Shown here one piece after another: positions 15,562 to 23,352 of a DNA stretch of 28,793 bases (within the stretch, counting starts at the first letter, position 1; each line of letters begins with the position of its first letter). The notes beneath the pieces were generated by a model. It worked only from the letters and a program-made list of their open reading frames with translations. It was not told the origin of the DNA and did no database searches. Both the position numbers and the translations under genes were made by a program. The stretch is from DMER64 sp041652255 (GTDB taxonomy: Bacteria > Bacteroidota > Bacteroidia > Bacteroidales > UBA932): positions 1 to 28,793 of the forward strand of contig JBAZHT010000018.1 in assembly GCA_041652255.1 (NCBI GenBank). The letters are read 5' to 3'.

Positions 15562-16683
15562 ATGAATAAACTTGCCAAATATATCATAGCTACTGCCGTT
15601 CTGGCTATCATCGGATTCCTGGTATGGTATTTCAGGAGTATCATTTCCTATATTCTGATCGCTGCCTTGTTGTCATTGATTGGCAGCCCTTTGGTCAAAC
15701 AGATGTCGCGCCTGAGGATCAAAAAATGGAAAATGCCCAAAGCCCTGTCGGCCATACTGGTGTTGTTTTTGATGCTGGGTGTGGTAGTCCTTTTTTTTTA
15801 TTTTATGACACCTTTGGTAAGCGGAATCATTTCTCGCCTGGAATCATTGAAATTGCAGGATATTTCAGCCATGATCTCCCAACCTCTGAGTCAGATCAAT
15901 GACTTGATGCACAGGTATTTTCCCCGTATAGATCCGTCTGTTACCATAGAAGCTTTGCTTTGGCCCGAGATAAATAAGATCCTTCATCCCGAGATCCTGA
16001 CACGTTTTTTTGGATCTGTTGCTTCGTTCTTTATAAACTTTGGCGTGGGCCTGTTTTCCGTGATCTTCATTACTTTCTTTTTCCTCAAGGAAGAAAATAT
16101 GTTTGGAGACATGCTCCGGGCAATTGTACCCGTGAAATACGAAGAAAAAGTATCTCATGCTCTTAAGGCTTCCAACGAATTGTTATTCAGGTATTTTGTA
16201 GGGATTCTCATACAAGTGGTCGTGATGACGGTACTGATATCATCCGGACTACATTTTATAGTCAGGATAGAATATCAGATGGCACTTGTTCTGGGGCTGG
16301 TATTCGGTATCTTTAACATCGTGCCGTATGTAGGGCCGCTTCTGGCGGGAACACTTGGTGTAATACTGGGAGTAGCCACTTCTTACGGGGCCTCGGGTTA
16401 TCCCGGGTTATTGTTGTTTGTTGCAGCAATGGTAGCCGTATACATAGGGGTTAATATGCTGGATACATATATCTTCCAGCCATTGATCTATTCCAGCAGC
16501 GTAAAAGCACACCCGCTGGAAATATTTCTGGTGATCCTGATCTCCGGTTTTTTAGGAGGTGCTGTTGGCATGTTGGTGGCTATTCCTGCCTACACCGTTC
16601 TGCGTGTTTTTGCCAGCGAATTTCTTTCCCGGTTTAAAATAGTACAGCGTTTAACTGTTAAAAATTCCGATCATGCAATTTGA
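15562..16683 (+). CDS. AI-2E family transporter
   Basis: A 373-residue integral membrane protein of the AI-2E (UPF0118/PerM) family. N-terminal hydrophobic helices (about 8-45 and 65-90) precede a soluble segment (about 95-150), then come further helices. The conserved family stretch FGIFNIVPYVGPLLAGTLGVILG is near 250-272, and the end contains HPLEIFLVILISGFLGGAVGMLVAIP. Members have been linked to autoinducer-2 export or sodium/proton antiport; the substrate cannot be told here. It overlaps the downstream ZIP gene by 11 nt, so the two are translated together. Confidence 0.88.
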   Translation: MNKLAKYIIATAVLAIIGFLVWYFRSIISYILIAALLSLIGSPLVKQMSRLRIKKWKMPKALSAILVLFLMLGVVVLFFYFMTPLVSGIISRLESLKLQDISAMISQPLSQINDLMHRYFPRIDPSVTIEALLWPEINKILHPEILTRFFGSVASFFINFGVGLFSVIFITFFFLKEENMFGDMLRAIVPVKYEEKVSHALKASNELLFRYFVGILIQVVVMTVLISSGLHFIVRIEYQMALVLGLVFGIFNIVPYVGPLLAGTLGVILGVATSYGASGYPGLLLFVAAMVAVYIGVNMLDTYIFQPLIYSSSVKAHPLEIFLVILISGFLGGAVGMLVAIPAYTVLRVFASEFLSRFKIVQRLTVKNSDHAI

Positions 16684-17446
16684 AACATCTCAGGTACTAT
16701 TGGCTTTTGCCTTGACTCTTTTTGCAGGTCTTGCAACGGGAATAGGATCATTGGTGGCTTTTGTGGCTAAAAGGACAAATACGAGGTTTCTTTCCCTCTC
16801 TTTGGGTTTTTCTGCCGGAGTAATGGTCTATATTTCTTTTATGGAACTGATGCCCGAAGCCGGTAAAGTGTTGAATGACCTGCAATTGGTGCTGTCTTTT
16901 TTCGGAGGTATAGGATTGATCGCTATTATTGACTTTTTAATCCCCGAGGATGAAAACCCGCACGAGATCCATCTGGCCGAGGATATGGAAAAGAACAACC
17001 GCTTGAAAAGGATGGGGATCATGCTGGCCCTGAGCATTGCCATACATAATTTTCCCGAAGGGATTGCAGCTTTCATGTCCGGGATGAACGGTCTGGATGT
17101 GGGAATTCCCATTGCTCTGGCTATAGCCATTCACAACATTCCTGAAGGCATTGCCGTTTCTGTTCCAATATTTCATTCTACGGGAAGCCGAAAAAAAGCA
17201 TTTTGGTATTCATTTCTGTCGGGATTGGCAGAACCCGTTGGAGCCCTGGTGGGTATACTCATCCTGTTCCCTTTCTGGAGTCCGCTTCTGGAAGGAGTCG
17301 TCCTGGCAGGTGTATCGGGTATTATGGTATACATATCTATTGACGAATTGCTCCCTGGTGCCGAACGTTTTGGCAGGCACCATTTATCTATTTTGGGATT
17401 TATCGGAGGGATGGCCGTTATGGCAGTTAGTTTGCTGATCGTGTGA
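16673..17446 (+). CDS. zupT: ZIP family divalent metal transporter (ZupT-like)
   Basis: A 257-residue transporter with about eight membrane spans that imports zinc and possibly other divalent metals. The paired metal-binding helices carry HNFPEG at 125-130 and HNIPEG at 154-159, the ZIP signature. A loop at 93-100 (DENPHEIH) is acidic and histidine-containing, as in the variable ZIP loop. Length and arrangement match bacterial ZupT. It starts within the end of the AI-2E gene (11-nt overlap). The last bases run close to the AraC-type gene. Confidence 0.9.
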   Translation: MQFETSQVLLAFALTLFAGLATGIGSLVAFVAKRTNTRFLSLSLGFSAGVMVYISFMELMPEAGKVLNDLQLVLSFFGGIGLIAIIDFLIPEDENPHEIHLAEDMEKNNRLKRMGIMLALSIAIHNFPEGIAAFMSGMNGLDVGIPIALAIAIHNIPEGIAVSVPIFHSTGSRKKAFWYSFLSGLAEPVGALVGILILFPFWSPLLEGVVLAGVSGIMVYISIDELLPGAERFGRHHLSILGFIGGMAVMAVSLLIV

Positions 17447-17453
17447 TTTTTAT

Positions 17454-17461
17454 TAGTTTTG
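17454..17461 (+). promoter_or_regulatory. -7 box of AraC-type regulator gene
   Basis: TAGTTTTG ends 5 nt before the ATG at 17467. It supports that ATG over the GTG at 17443 and gives the regulator its own promoter. Confidence 0.45.
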
Positions 17462-17466
17462 TGGAT

Positions 17467-18348
17467 ATGAACCTCAATATTCTGAACGAGATCCCTCCTT
17501 TGTCCGATAAAGACTGTTTTCACGTTGTTGAACGTTATAAAACGGAATTTACCTATCCGTTGCATCAGCACAGGGAATTTGAGATCAATTTTATTGAGCA
17601 CGGGAAAGGCTTGAAAAGAACGGTAGGGGACAATATCCAGTATACCGGGGATTACGATCTGATACTGATATCGGGGGAACGTCTGGAACACGTATGGGAA
17701 CAGGGGGATTGTACCTCCCCGTTGATCCGGGAAATTACCATTCAGTTTTCCCCGGATTTGCTGCCGTCCTGTTTGTTGGAAAAAAACCAGTTCAATACCA
17801 TACGAAAAATGCTGGTCAAAGCAGAGCACGGTGTGGCTTTTCAGCTGGATACAATCATGCGGGTATACAACCTGATAGATACCATAGCCAAAGAAGAAAA
17901 GGGGTTTGAACAATTCCTGAGACTATTGAAACTTTTGCACAACTTATCAAGAGCTGATAACAGCATCAGTCTGGCAAGCAGTTCATTTGCCCATGCTGAA
18001 AGAAATATGGAAAGTCGCCGGGTTTGTAAAGTAAAAGATCACATAAACCAGAATTATACCAAAGAGCTCAGTTTAACGGATTTATCACAAATGGTAGGTA
18101 TGTCTCCGGTGGCTTTCAGCCGTTTTTTCAAATTGCGTACGGGCAAAACGCTGTCTGAATATATAATTGACATCCGGTTAGGCTATGCCTCCCGGATGCT
18201 TGTTGATTCCAATAAGACGATCTCTGAGATCTGTTTTGAGTGCGGTTTTAACAACCTTTCCAATTTCAACAGGATCTTCAAGAAAAAAAGAAACATGACG
18301 CCCAAATTATTCAGGGCCCATTACCGGAAGAACAAATCAACGATATAA
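17467..18348 (+). CDS. AraC family transcriptional regulator
   Basis: A 293-residue regulator. The N-terminal cupin-like sensor contains FTYPLHQHREFEINFIEHGKG, the usual ligand-sensing start. The C-terminal 100 residues hold two helix-turn-helix motifs: LSLTDLSQMVGMSPVAFSRFFK and TISEICFECGFNNLSNFNRIFKK, the latter being the AraC signature. The chosen ATG is preceded at 5 nt by TAGTTTTG. The gene's 3' end overlaps the convergent GH30-like gene by 38 nt. Regulators of this class often control sugar-use genes; its target could be the fucosidase or the large minus-strand operon, but nothing here proves it. Confidence 0.9.
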   Translation: MNLNILNEIPPLSDKDCFHVVERYKTEFTYPLHQHREFEINFIEHGKGLKRTVGDNIQYTGDYDLILISGERLEHVWEQGDCTSPLIREITIQFSPDLLPSCLLEKNQFNTIRKMLVKAEHGVAFQLDTIMRVYNLIDTIAKEEKGFEQFLRLLKLLHNLSRADNSISLASSSFAHAERNMESRRVCKVKDHINQNYTKELSLTDLSQMVGMSPVAFSRFFKLRTGKTLSEYIIDIRLGYASRMLVDSNKTISEICFECGFNNLSNFNRIFKKKRNMTPKLFRAHYRKNKSTI

Positions 18349-20143
18349 AGGAGGCTGCAGGCAACGTGAATTTCAGTATGCCTTCCTGTGCCCGAACCCT
18401 TCCGATTTCTTTCATTCCGTCCTGCACATTTGTTGCGTACAGAACGATCTCGCCAGGAGGTATTCCTTTAAAGGTGACGTCTCTGGATGCCCCGTTATTT
18501 ACAATGTGTAAGGCAAAGCTACCGTTTGAAGGGTTCCCGAATGCCGCACTGTTGATCAGGTCTGTGTCTCCGGAAACGGGTACGGAAAACACACCTTCCG
18601 GTGTGCATGCCAGTTGTTTCAGGTTCCAGAAACGCTGAGTAGGACGTAAAAGACCTTCGGACCCGTAGATCCCGTCTCCCCAAAGAATGGAATAATCAGA
18701 GGTAAGTTGCCACTGCAGGATGGACAAGGGCTCGCAGAGGGCACATATTCGGATGTACAGATTTATTTCGTAAAAGGCAAAGGCAGACTCGGCAAATATT
18801 TGGGGATAGCGGTGTGCGGCGGCATCTGTGCTGCCTTCACCAACGATCAGGGGGATGTTCAGTTTGCGGGCGGCACCTGCCCATTTTTTCAGGGTGGCAT
18901 CGTCGCATCCCCTCCAGGAATGAAACGATACAGCGGCAATGTATTTATGTGTGGCGGGATCTTCCATGGCTGGTACAATGAAATCATATGTGGTGGCATC
19001 TGAGTTGTCCCCAAGCAATATTTTTGTGGACAGGTTCCTTTGGGCCAGGACAGCGCCCATTTCCTTTATGAATGAAGCGTGCTCCTGCGGTGTATGGTGA
19101 ACATCTATCCCCAGGTCCGATTCGTTAAAGGAAAAGGCATAGGCTTCTACTCCGTAATGGTTTTTCAAGTACACCAGGTAATCTGCCAGGGAATGGTACA
19201 TGGCTTCTTTCTTATCCGGGTCCAGGCGATAAGCCCTGACACCGCCGCCCCGGCTCCAATAGTCACGAATATCACCTTTTACAGCCCAGGCAGGAGGGAA
19301 CCAGGCACTAACAATGACGGGTATGCCGCGCGCGGCAAGACGCCGGGCCATTTCCATGGCATCCTCTACGCGTTGGTCAGGGGCGGGAGATTGATTTTCA
19401 AAGGGTTGCCAGTTGGCCCAGGGCATTTCAACGCGTCCCCAGGCTACCCGCATATTGTCCAGGCAGTAGTCAATGACTTTGGGGTCCATTTGAGGATTTT
19501 GTAAACGAAAATTTCCACCGAACCCGTCAAAACGTTTTCCCGGCCGGGAAAAATCAGCTTGTATGACAGCCGGGTTACGGTCAATGGGACCTTCTGCCCG
19601 GATGGTAAAATCAATGGTTGTTTCCGTTCCTTTTTTCAAACTGCTAAAAAACGGGATGTAACAGGTCCCGTCTTTTTCCCTGATCTCAAATCTTCGGGAG
19701 AAAGTCAGGGTCAGTTTGACGTTGTTGTTTTCCAGAATGATTGTTTTACCGGTTTGTTTGAGTGTGCTGTTATCCAGGAGAAGGGCAAAAAACGCGTTAC
19801 GGTCTGTTTCTGTGGTGTCTGAAAAAGCACGTACAGTGACTTTGGCCGTTCCCCGCTCCGTATCGGTGACGGTCTGTTCAAACCGTACTCCCTGAAAAGC
19901 CGTAGTAACCTTTTGAGACAGTCCGTCCCGGTGGTATTGCGGCCTTCGTTGCCTTTCTTTACCCGTAAAAACAGGATTTTCCAGATCATTTCCCGCAACG
20001 GTCAGATAAGATTCAAATGACATCAGGTGACCTTCAACGCGGATCCCGGTAATATTGCTCCAAGCCATCACCTCTGTCTGGGCCTGTAACGTGTAGGAAA
20101 AAGGAACCCATAACAGGATAAGGGCTGTCAATAATTTTTTCAT
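18311..20143 (-). CDS. Secreted clan-A glycoside hydrolase, GH30-like
   Basis: A 610-residue protein with a Sec signal peptide (about 1-21, ending LQAQ). Residues 25-185 form a beta-rich N-terminal domain. A TIM barrel begins near FDGFGGNF (205-212). FSFNESDLG places Glu341 as acid/base after an Asn, and IVGEGS places Glu436 as nucleophile, the clan-A pattern. A C-terminal beta domain (about 515-605, VVSG through FTLPAASFISL) fits GH30-type proteins. The substrate is unknown and assignment to GH30 rather than a neighbouring family is by look only. It is last in the operon and begins 6 nt after the TIM-barrel gene. Its 3' end overlaps the convergent AraC gene. Confidence 0.75.
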   Translation of the reverse strand: MKKLLTALILLWVPFSYTLQAQTEVMAWSNITGIRVEGHLMSFESYLTVAGNDLENPVFTGKERQRRPQYHRDGLSQKVTTAFQGVRFEQTVTDTERGTAKVTVRAFSDTTETDRNAFFALLLDNSTLKQTGKTIILENNNVKLTLTFSRRFEIREKDGTCYIPFFSSLKKGTETTIDFTIRAEGPIDRNPAVIQADFSRPGKRFDGFGGNFRLQNPQMDPKVIDYCLDNMRVAWGRVEMPWANWQPFENQSPAPDQRVEDAMEMARRLAARGIPVIVSAWFPPAWAVKGDIRDYWSRGGGVRAYRLDPDKKEAMYHSLADYLVYLKNHYGVEAYAFSFNESDLGIDVHHTPQEHASFIKEMGAVLAQRNLSTKILLGDNSDATTYDFIVPAMEDPATHKYIAAVSFHSWRGCDDATLKKWAGAARKLNIPLIVGEGSTDAAAHRYPQIFAESAFAFYEINLYIRICALCEPLSILQWQLTSDYSILWGDGIYGSEGLLRPTQRFWNLKQLACTPEGVFSVPVSGDTDLINSAAFGNPSNGSFALHIVNNGASRDVTFKGIPPGEIVLYATNVQDGMKEIGRVRAQEGILKFTLPAASFISLICSSGNGP

Positions 20144-20149
20144 AGGGAA

Positions 20150-21865
20150 TTACTTCTTAAAAACTTTATAAGTATGGGGATCCAGGGTAAAAGTACATTT
20201 GTGATCCCGAACTTTATAAATGGCGTTCCCGGTCAATTCCGTCAGAGAATTTTCCGGGGTGGATAAAACCACAGTCACTTCAGTGGGCTCATCAAGGAAG
20301 GATTCTACAATGAATGTTCCGTTGTCGTATACGAACAACCCGATCTTTGCAGGGCCTTCAATACGTACGTCCAGGTCCCGGCTCATGAAGAAACGGATCA
20401 TGTTCAGGGCCTGGTCGGGAAATTCATAGAGATCGGCAAAACTGTCGGGGATGGTGAGTATGTACATGTTTCCTTCAGCAAAGGGACATCTTAGCAGGAC
20501 GGGATAACCGATCACCCCTTTTGTGAGAGGATTGCCTGCCGATACAATTTCCCAGGAGTCGTTGGTGAGGTACAGAACCTGCGGTATAAGCAGGTCTTTG
20601 TCGCTTTTCCCGTTCCATGCGAAATCATTGACAATGGCTTTTAGGTCCGTACAGCGTACCTCTGCAATGGAAGCGATTTTTTCAGGGATGGCTTTCACCA
20701 AGCCGGTAGTAACTACCACATCCCCGCCTTTGAGCAATTGTTTTTTGATCTTAGAAGCAATGTCCGGGTCATACTTTGCCTGTTCGGTCAACAGAACCAC
20801 TTGTTTGTTTTCAGGGAAAGCGGGTAGGATATCCATGGGAAGACCTATCATACCTAAATAGTTGGGCAGAAAGTCCTCCCCGGTGGAATGGAACGGTTTG
20901 TATGAAACAATGCCCAGGGGATTGCCCAGTTCTCCCAAAAACCGGTCTGCGTTTTTGAAAGTCTCGGTGGCTGTTTTCCCTAATTGGGGTTGTCTGAGCA
21001 GTTGGTTGTAAGCAAAAAGAGTGACTTCGGGAGCTTTGGCAAACAAGGTCAGCCAAAGTTGTTCGGCATACCTGTACATCCCCATATGGGAACCGCCGCT
21101 GTCTACCCAGCCTCCGAAATTGTATCCGGGACGGAGGTTGTCCAGATATCTGAAGACATTGTAGCTCAAATAATTTTGCAGGTGTTGTGCCGAGGAGGGA
21201 TCCCGAGTTTCCGTACCGGTCCATACTCCGTCAAACAGGTAAGGTCCGTGTTCCAGGTCAAAGCCGAGGCCCTGAAAATGGTCGTACCAGTTGGGGTATT
21301 TGATAATAACCCGAACGTCGGGGTTGATCTTTCGGGCAGGGTCCAGAACCAGGTTTTTCCCGGCTTCTGTCATCAGTTTCAGACGGTATTCCGTCCAGCT
21401 CAGGTCTCCTTTGGCTTCCACACACAGGGAACATTTACAGCTGGTGAAAAAGAAATCGTCCAATATGAAATCATCAAAGTAACGTGCGGTATGTTCGGCG
21501 ATCTCCTGTACCTTTTTGCGATGTTCGGGATTGGTGTAGCAAAATGTTTCAAAACTGTTGGACTCGTCAATGGTGTAGGTAATTCCTCCGCCTACTTCCA
21601 ACCCTTTCTCCTTAAAAAAGCGAATGGCTTTGCGCAATGTGGCATCGGGAACAATCAGAAGGTCCCTGTGTGTTTCAAGATATATTTTATCTGCCTGCAC
21701 CTGTTCAGATATGATGCGCCAGGTAGAATCCAGCCAATGACTGTCTTTCATTTTTTCCACCTCGTATGCACGGGTATAGATGGAAACCTTAAAATTCTGA
21801 TGTTGTTGGGCACCTGCATGCAGGCATAGCAGCATGCCCATCAGGAAGAACAGTTTTTTTTTCAT
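20150..21865 (-). CDS. Secreted TIM-barrel-like protein with CxCxxC cluster, function unknown
   Basis: A 571-residue exported protein (signal peptide about 1-20, ending HAGAQ). Residues 25-320 read like a (beta/alpha)8 barrel with many aromatic and acidic motifs: IYLETHRD, DDFILDDFFFTSCKCSLC and WVDSGG. Asp131/132 and Asp136/137 sit at strand-end positions. Cys143, Cys145 and Cys148 form a CxCxxC cluster that could hold zinc. About 345-500 resemble the glutamine-amidotransferase-like fold seen in GH42-type enzymes (VVLLTEQAKYD, GGDVVVTTGLV), followed by a short beta domain. I infer a glycoside hydrolase of an unrecognised family. Its ATG overlaps the upstream stop (TAATG), so it belongs to the operon, and the GH30-like gene follows by 6 nt. 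Confidence 0.65.
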   Translation of the reverse strand: MKKKLFFLMGMLLCLHAGAQQHQNFKVSIYTRAYEVEKMKDSHWLDSTWRIISEQVQADKIYLETHRDLLIVPDATLRKAIRFFKEKGLEVGGGITYTIDESNSFETFCYTNPEHRKKVQEIAEHTARYFDDFILDDFFFTSCKCSLCVEAKGDLSWTEYRLKLMTEAGKNLVLDPARKINPDVRVIIKYPNWYDHFQGLGFDLEHGPYLFDGVWTGTETRDPSSAQHLQNYLSYNVFRYLDNLRPGYNFGGWVDSGGSHMGMYRYAEQLWLTLFAKAPEVTLFAYNQLLRQPQLGKTATETFKNADRFLGELGNPLGIVSYKPFHSTGEDFLPNYLGMIGLPMDILPAFPENKQVVLLTEQAKYDPDIASKIKKQLLKGGDVVVTTGLVKAIPEKIASIAEVRCTDLKAIVNDFAWNGKSDKDLLIPQVLYLTNDSWEIVSAGNPLTKGVIGYPVLLRCPFAEGNMYILTIPDSFADLYEFPDQALNMIRFFMSRDLDVRIEGPAKIGLFVYDNGTFIVESFLDEPTEVTVVLSTPENSLTELTGNAIYKVRDHKCTFTLDPHTYKVFKK

Positions 21866-23352
21866 TATTTGTTGTATTGATTGTTTTGGTATTTAATGGT
21901 ATCTCTTTTTCCTTTGGTCAACATTTTTTCAATTTTTCCCAGATCCCAGTCAACCAAACCGGTAACAAATTCGGGAACGTTGTAAGAGAAGAAGGACATG
22001 TTGTAAAACTCCAGGGGTTTTTCCTGGGGCAATAAAAAAGGTTTGGAGATTTCTCCTTCTTCATTGATACAGGCAAAGAACGGTCTGGTGTACAGTCCGT
22101 CAAGACGCCGGCTGCTGAATACGAACCAGGTACCTTCCGAGGACCAGCTGTGGTAGCTTTCCACATCGTCGCTGTTCACTTCCTTCATTTCCCTCAGGGA
22201 ACCGTCCAGCAGGTCGTATAGCCACAGATCGGCTTCTTTATGCCAGATAGAGAAGTTGCCGTAATCGGACAACGTGAACATGATGTATTTTCCGTCGGGA
22301 GAAGGCCGGGCGTAGGATATGCTTTTTCCAATTGCCGAGGCATTGATAAGGGTGTCCACGTTGTCTCCGAAAGTCATGGTTTCAGGATCGAATGCAATCG
22401 CACACAGGTCATAGCGTATTTCTTTATAGTCTTCGGGGATCTTTTGAAAAGCAGAGGAGCTGAAATACAATGTTTTACCATCGGGAGAAAAGGAGGGAAA
22501 GGTTTCGAAATCGTTTGTTTCCAGCAGATTTGTAGTAAGAATCTTTTTGCTTTCCGGGTGGTATACGACGATATCTGAAGCCAGGTCTATCACTTCTATA
22601 CGTTCATCCTGTATGGCATGAAACACTTGTATGGTTTTATTGACCGAATACACAATAAAATCACCTGAAGGGTGCCAGAAGGGATAAACGCAGTTTCCTA
22701 TGGTTTCTTTGGTCTTTGTGTTAAGGATCTCTATGTCCTCTCCCTTTTTCATGATGGTTCCGCCAAGTTCACCGCGTATGTGCAGGCTCATGTTGTCCGC
22801 ATTGTTTCCGGAAAAAGAGTGACAGTTCATGCAGTTTCCCGGGATAAGGGTGTTTTCAAGCAGCGGGATCTCCTTGAAAGAGGAAAGATCCCTCTGATAG
22901 ATCCCCATTTTGCTGTACACCTCGTAGCCGGGAGCTATAAGGCGGTATACCAGGTATTGGTCCATTGGAACAGGATTCACGTATACCGTAAAAGGAGCAT
23001 ATCGTATCCATTTTTTGTCTTTGTATTTTGCATATACCGTAATAGACAGGCTGTCTCCGGAGTTAGTTTCCAGGAGCTGTTTCCAGTCAGAAAGTTTAAA
23101 GGCCGACGATTTGCGGTTCCCTGTTTCCAGCAGTCCGTTTTTTGCTCCTTGCACTTTCACATACATTCTTGTGGCGTTATCGGTCATCTGGAAATGTAAC
23201 GGAGAGATGTTGACCGGAACAGTAACTCCTGAATAATCAGGAAAAACAGGAGGTAACGTATGGGAGAGATCTGCATTTGATATACCTCCCGTACATGCGT
23301 TCCAGACCAAGGCGGCAATCAGTGTTGCCGGTATGAGGAGATTCTTTTTCAT
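21865..23352 (-). CDS. Lipoprotein with CxxCH haem motif and PD40/TolB-like propeller (copy B)
   Basis: A 495-residue lipoprotein (lipobox ending Cys20, LVWNAC). An N-terminal beta region (residues 35-165) opens PPVFPDYSGVTVPVNISPL. Cys174-Met-Asn-Cys177-His178 is a single c-type haem attachment motif. PD40-like propeller repeats follow: FPSFSPDGKTLYFSSS (285-300), RPSPDGKYIMFTLSD (349-363) and SWSSEGTWFVFSSRR (402-416). It is paralogous to the product of 25129-26586. Some homologues in databases are, as I recall, labelled cytochrome c biosynthesis proteins, but no cytochrome maturation gene is present here. The ATG at 23352 overlaps the preceding membrane-protein stop (ATGA). Haem binding is inferred from the motif alone. 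Confidence 0.7.
   Translation of the reverse strand: MKKNLLIPATLIAALVWNACTGGISNADLSHTLPPVFPDYSGVTVPVNISPLHFQMTDNATRMYVKVQGAKNGLLETGNRKSSAFKLSDWKQLLETNSGDSLSITVYAKYKDKKWIRYAPFTVYVNPVPMDQYLVYRLIAPGYEVYSKMGIYQRDLSSFKEIPLLENTLIPGNCMNCHSFSGNNADNMSLHIRGELGGTIMKKGEDIEILNTKTKETIGNCVYPFWHPSGDFIVYSVNKTIQVFHAIQDERIEVIDLASDIVVYHPESKKILTTNLLETNDFETFPSFSPDGKTLYFSSSAFQKIPEDYKEIRYDLCAIAFDPETMTFGDNVDTLINASAIGKSISYARPSPDGKYIMFTLSDYGNFSIWHKEADLWLYDLLDGSLREMKEVNSDDVESYHSWSSEGTWFVFSSRRLDGLYTRPFFACINEEGEISKPFLLPQEKPLEFYNMSFFSYNVPEFVTGLVDWDLGKIEKMLTKGKRDTIKYQNNQYNK

Noticed and set aside
20984..21829. A 281-codon plus-strand open frame opposite the TIM-barrel gene
   Set aside because: It is a shadow of the minus-strand gene; no domain features seen.
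22672..23199. A 175-codon plus-strand open frame opposite the CxxCH lipoprotein gene
   Set aside because: The minus-strand gene has a lipobox, haem motif and propeller repeats; this frame has none.
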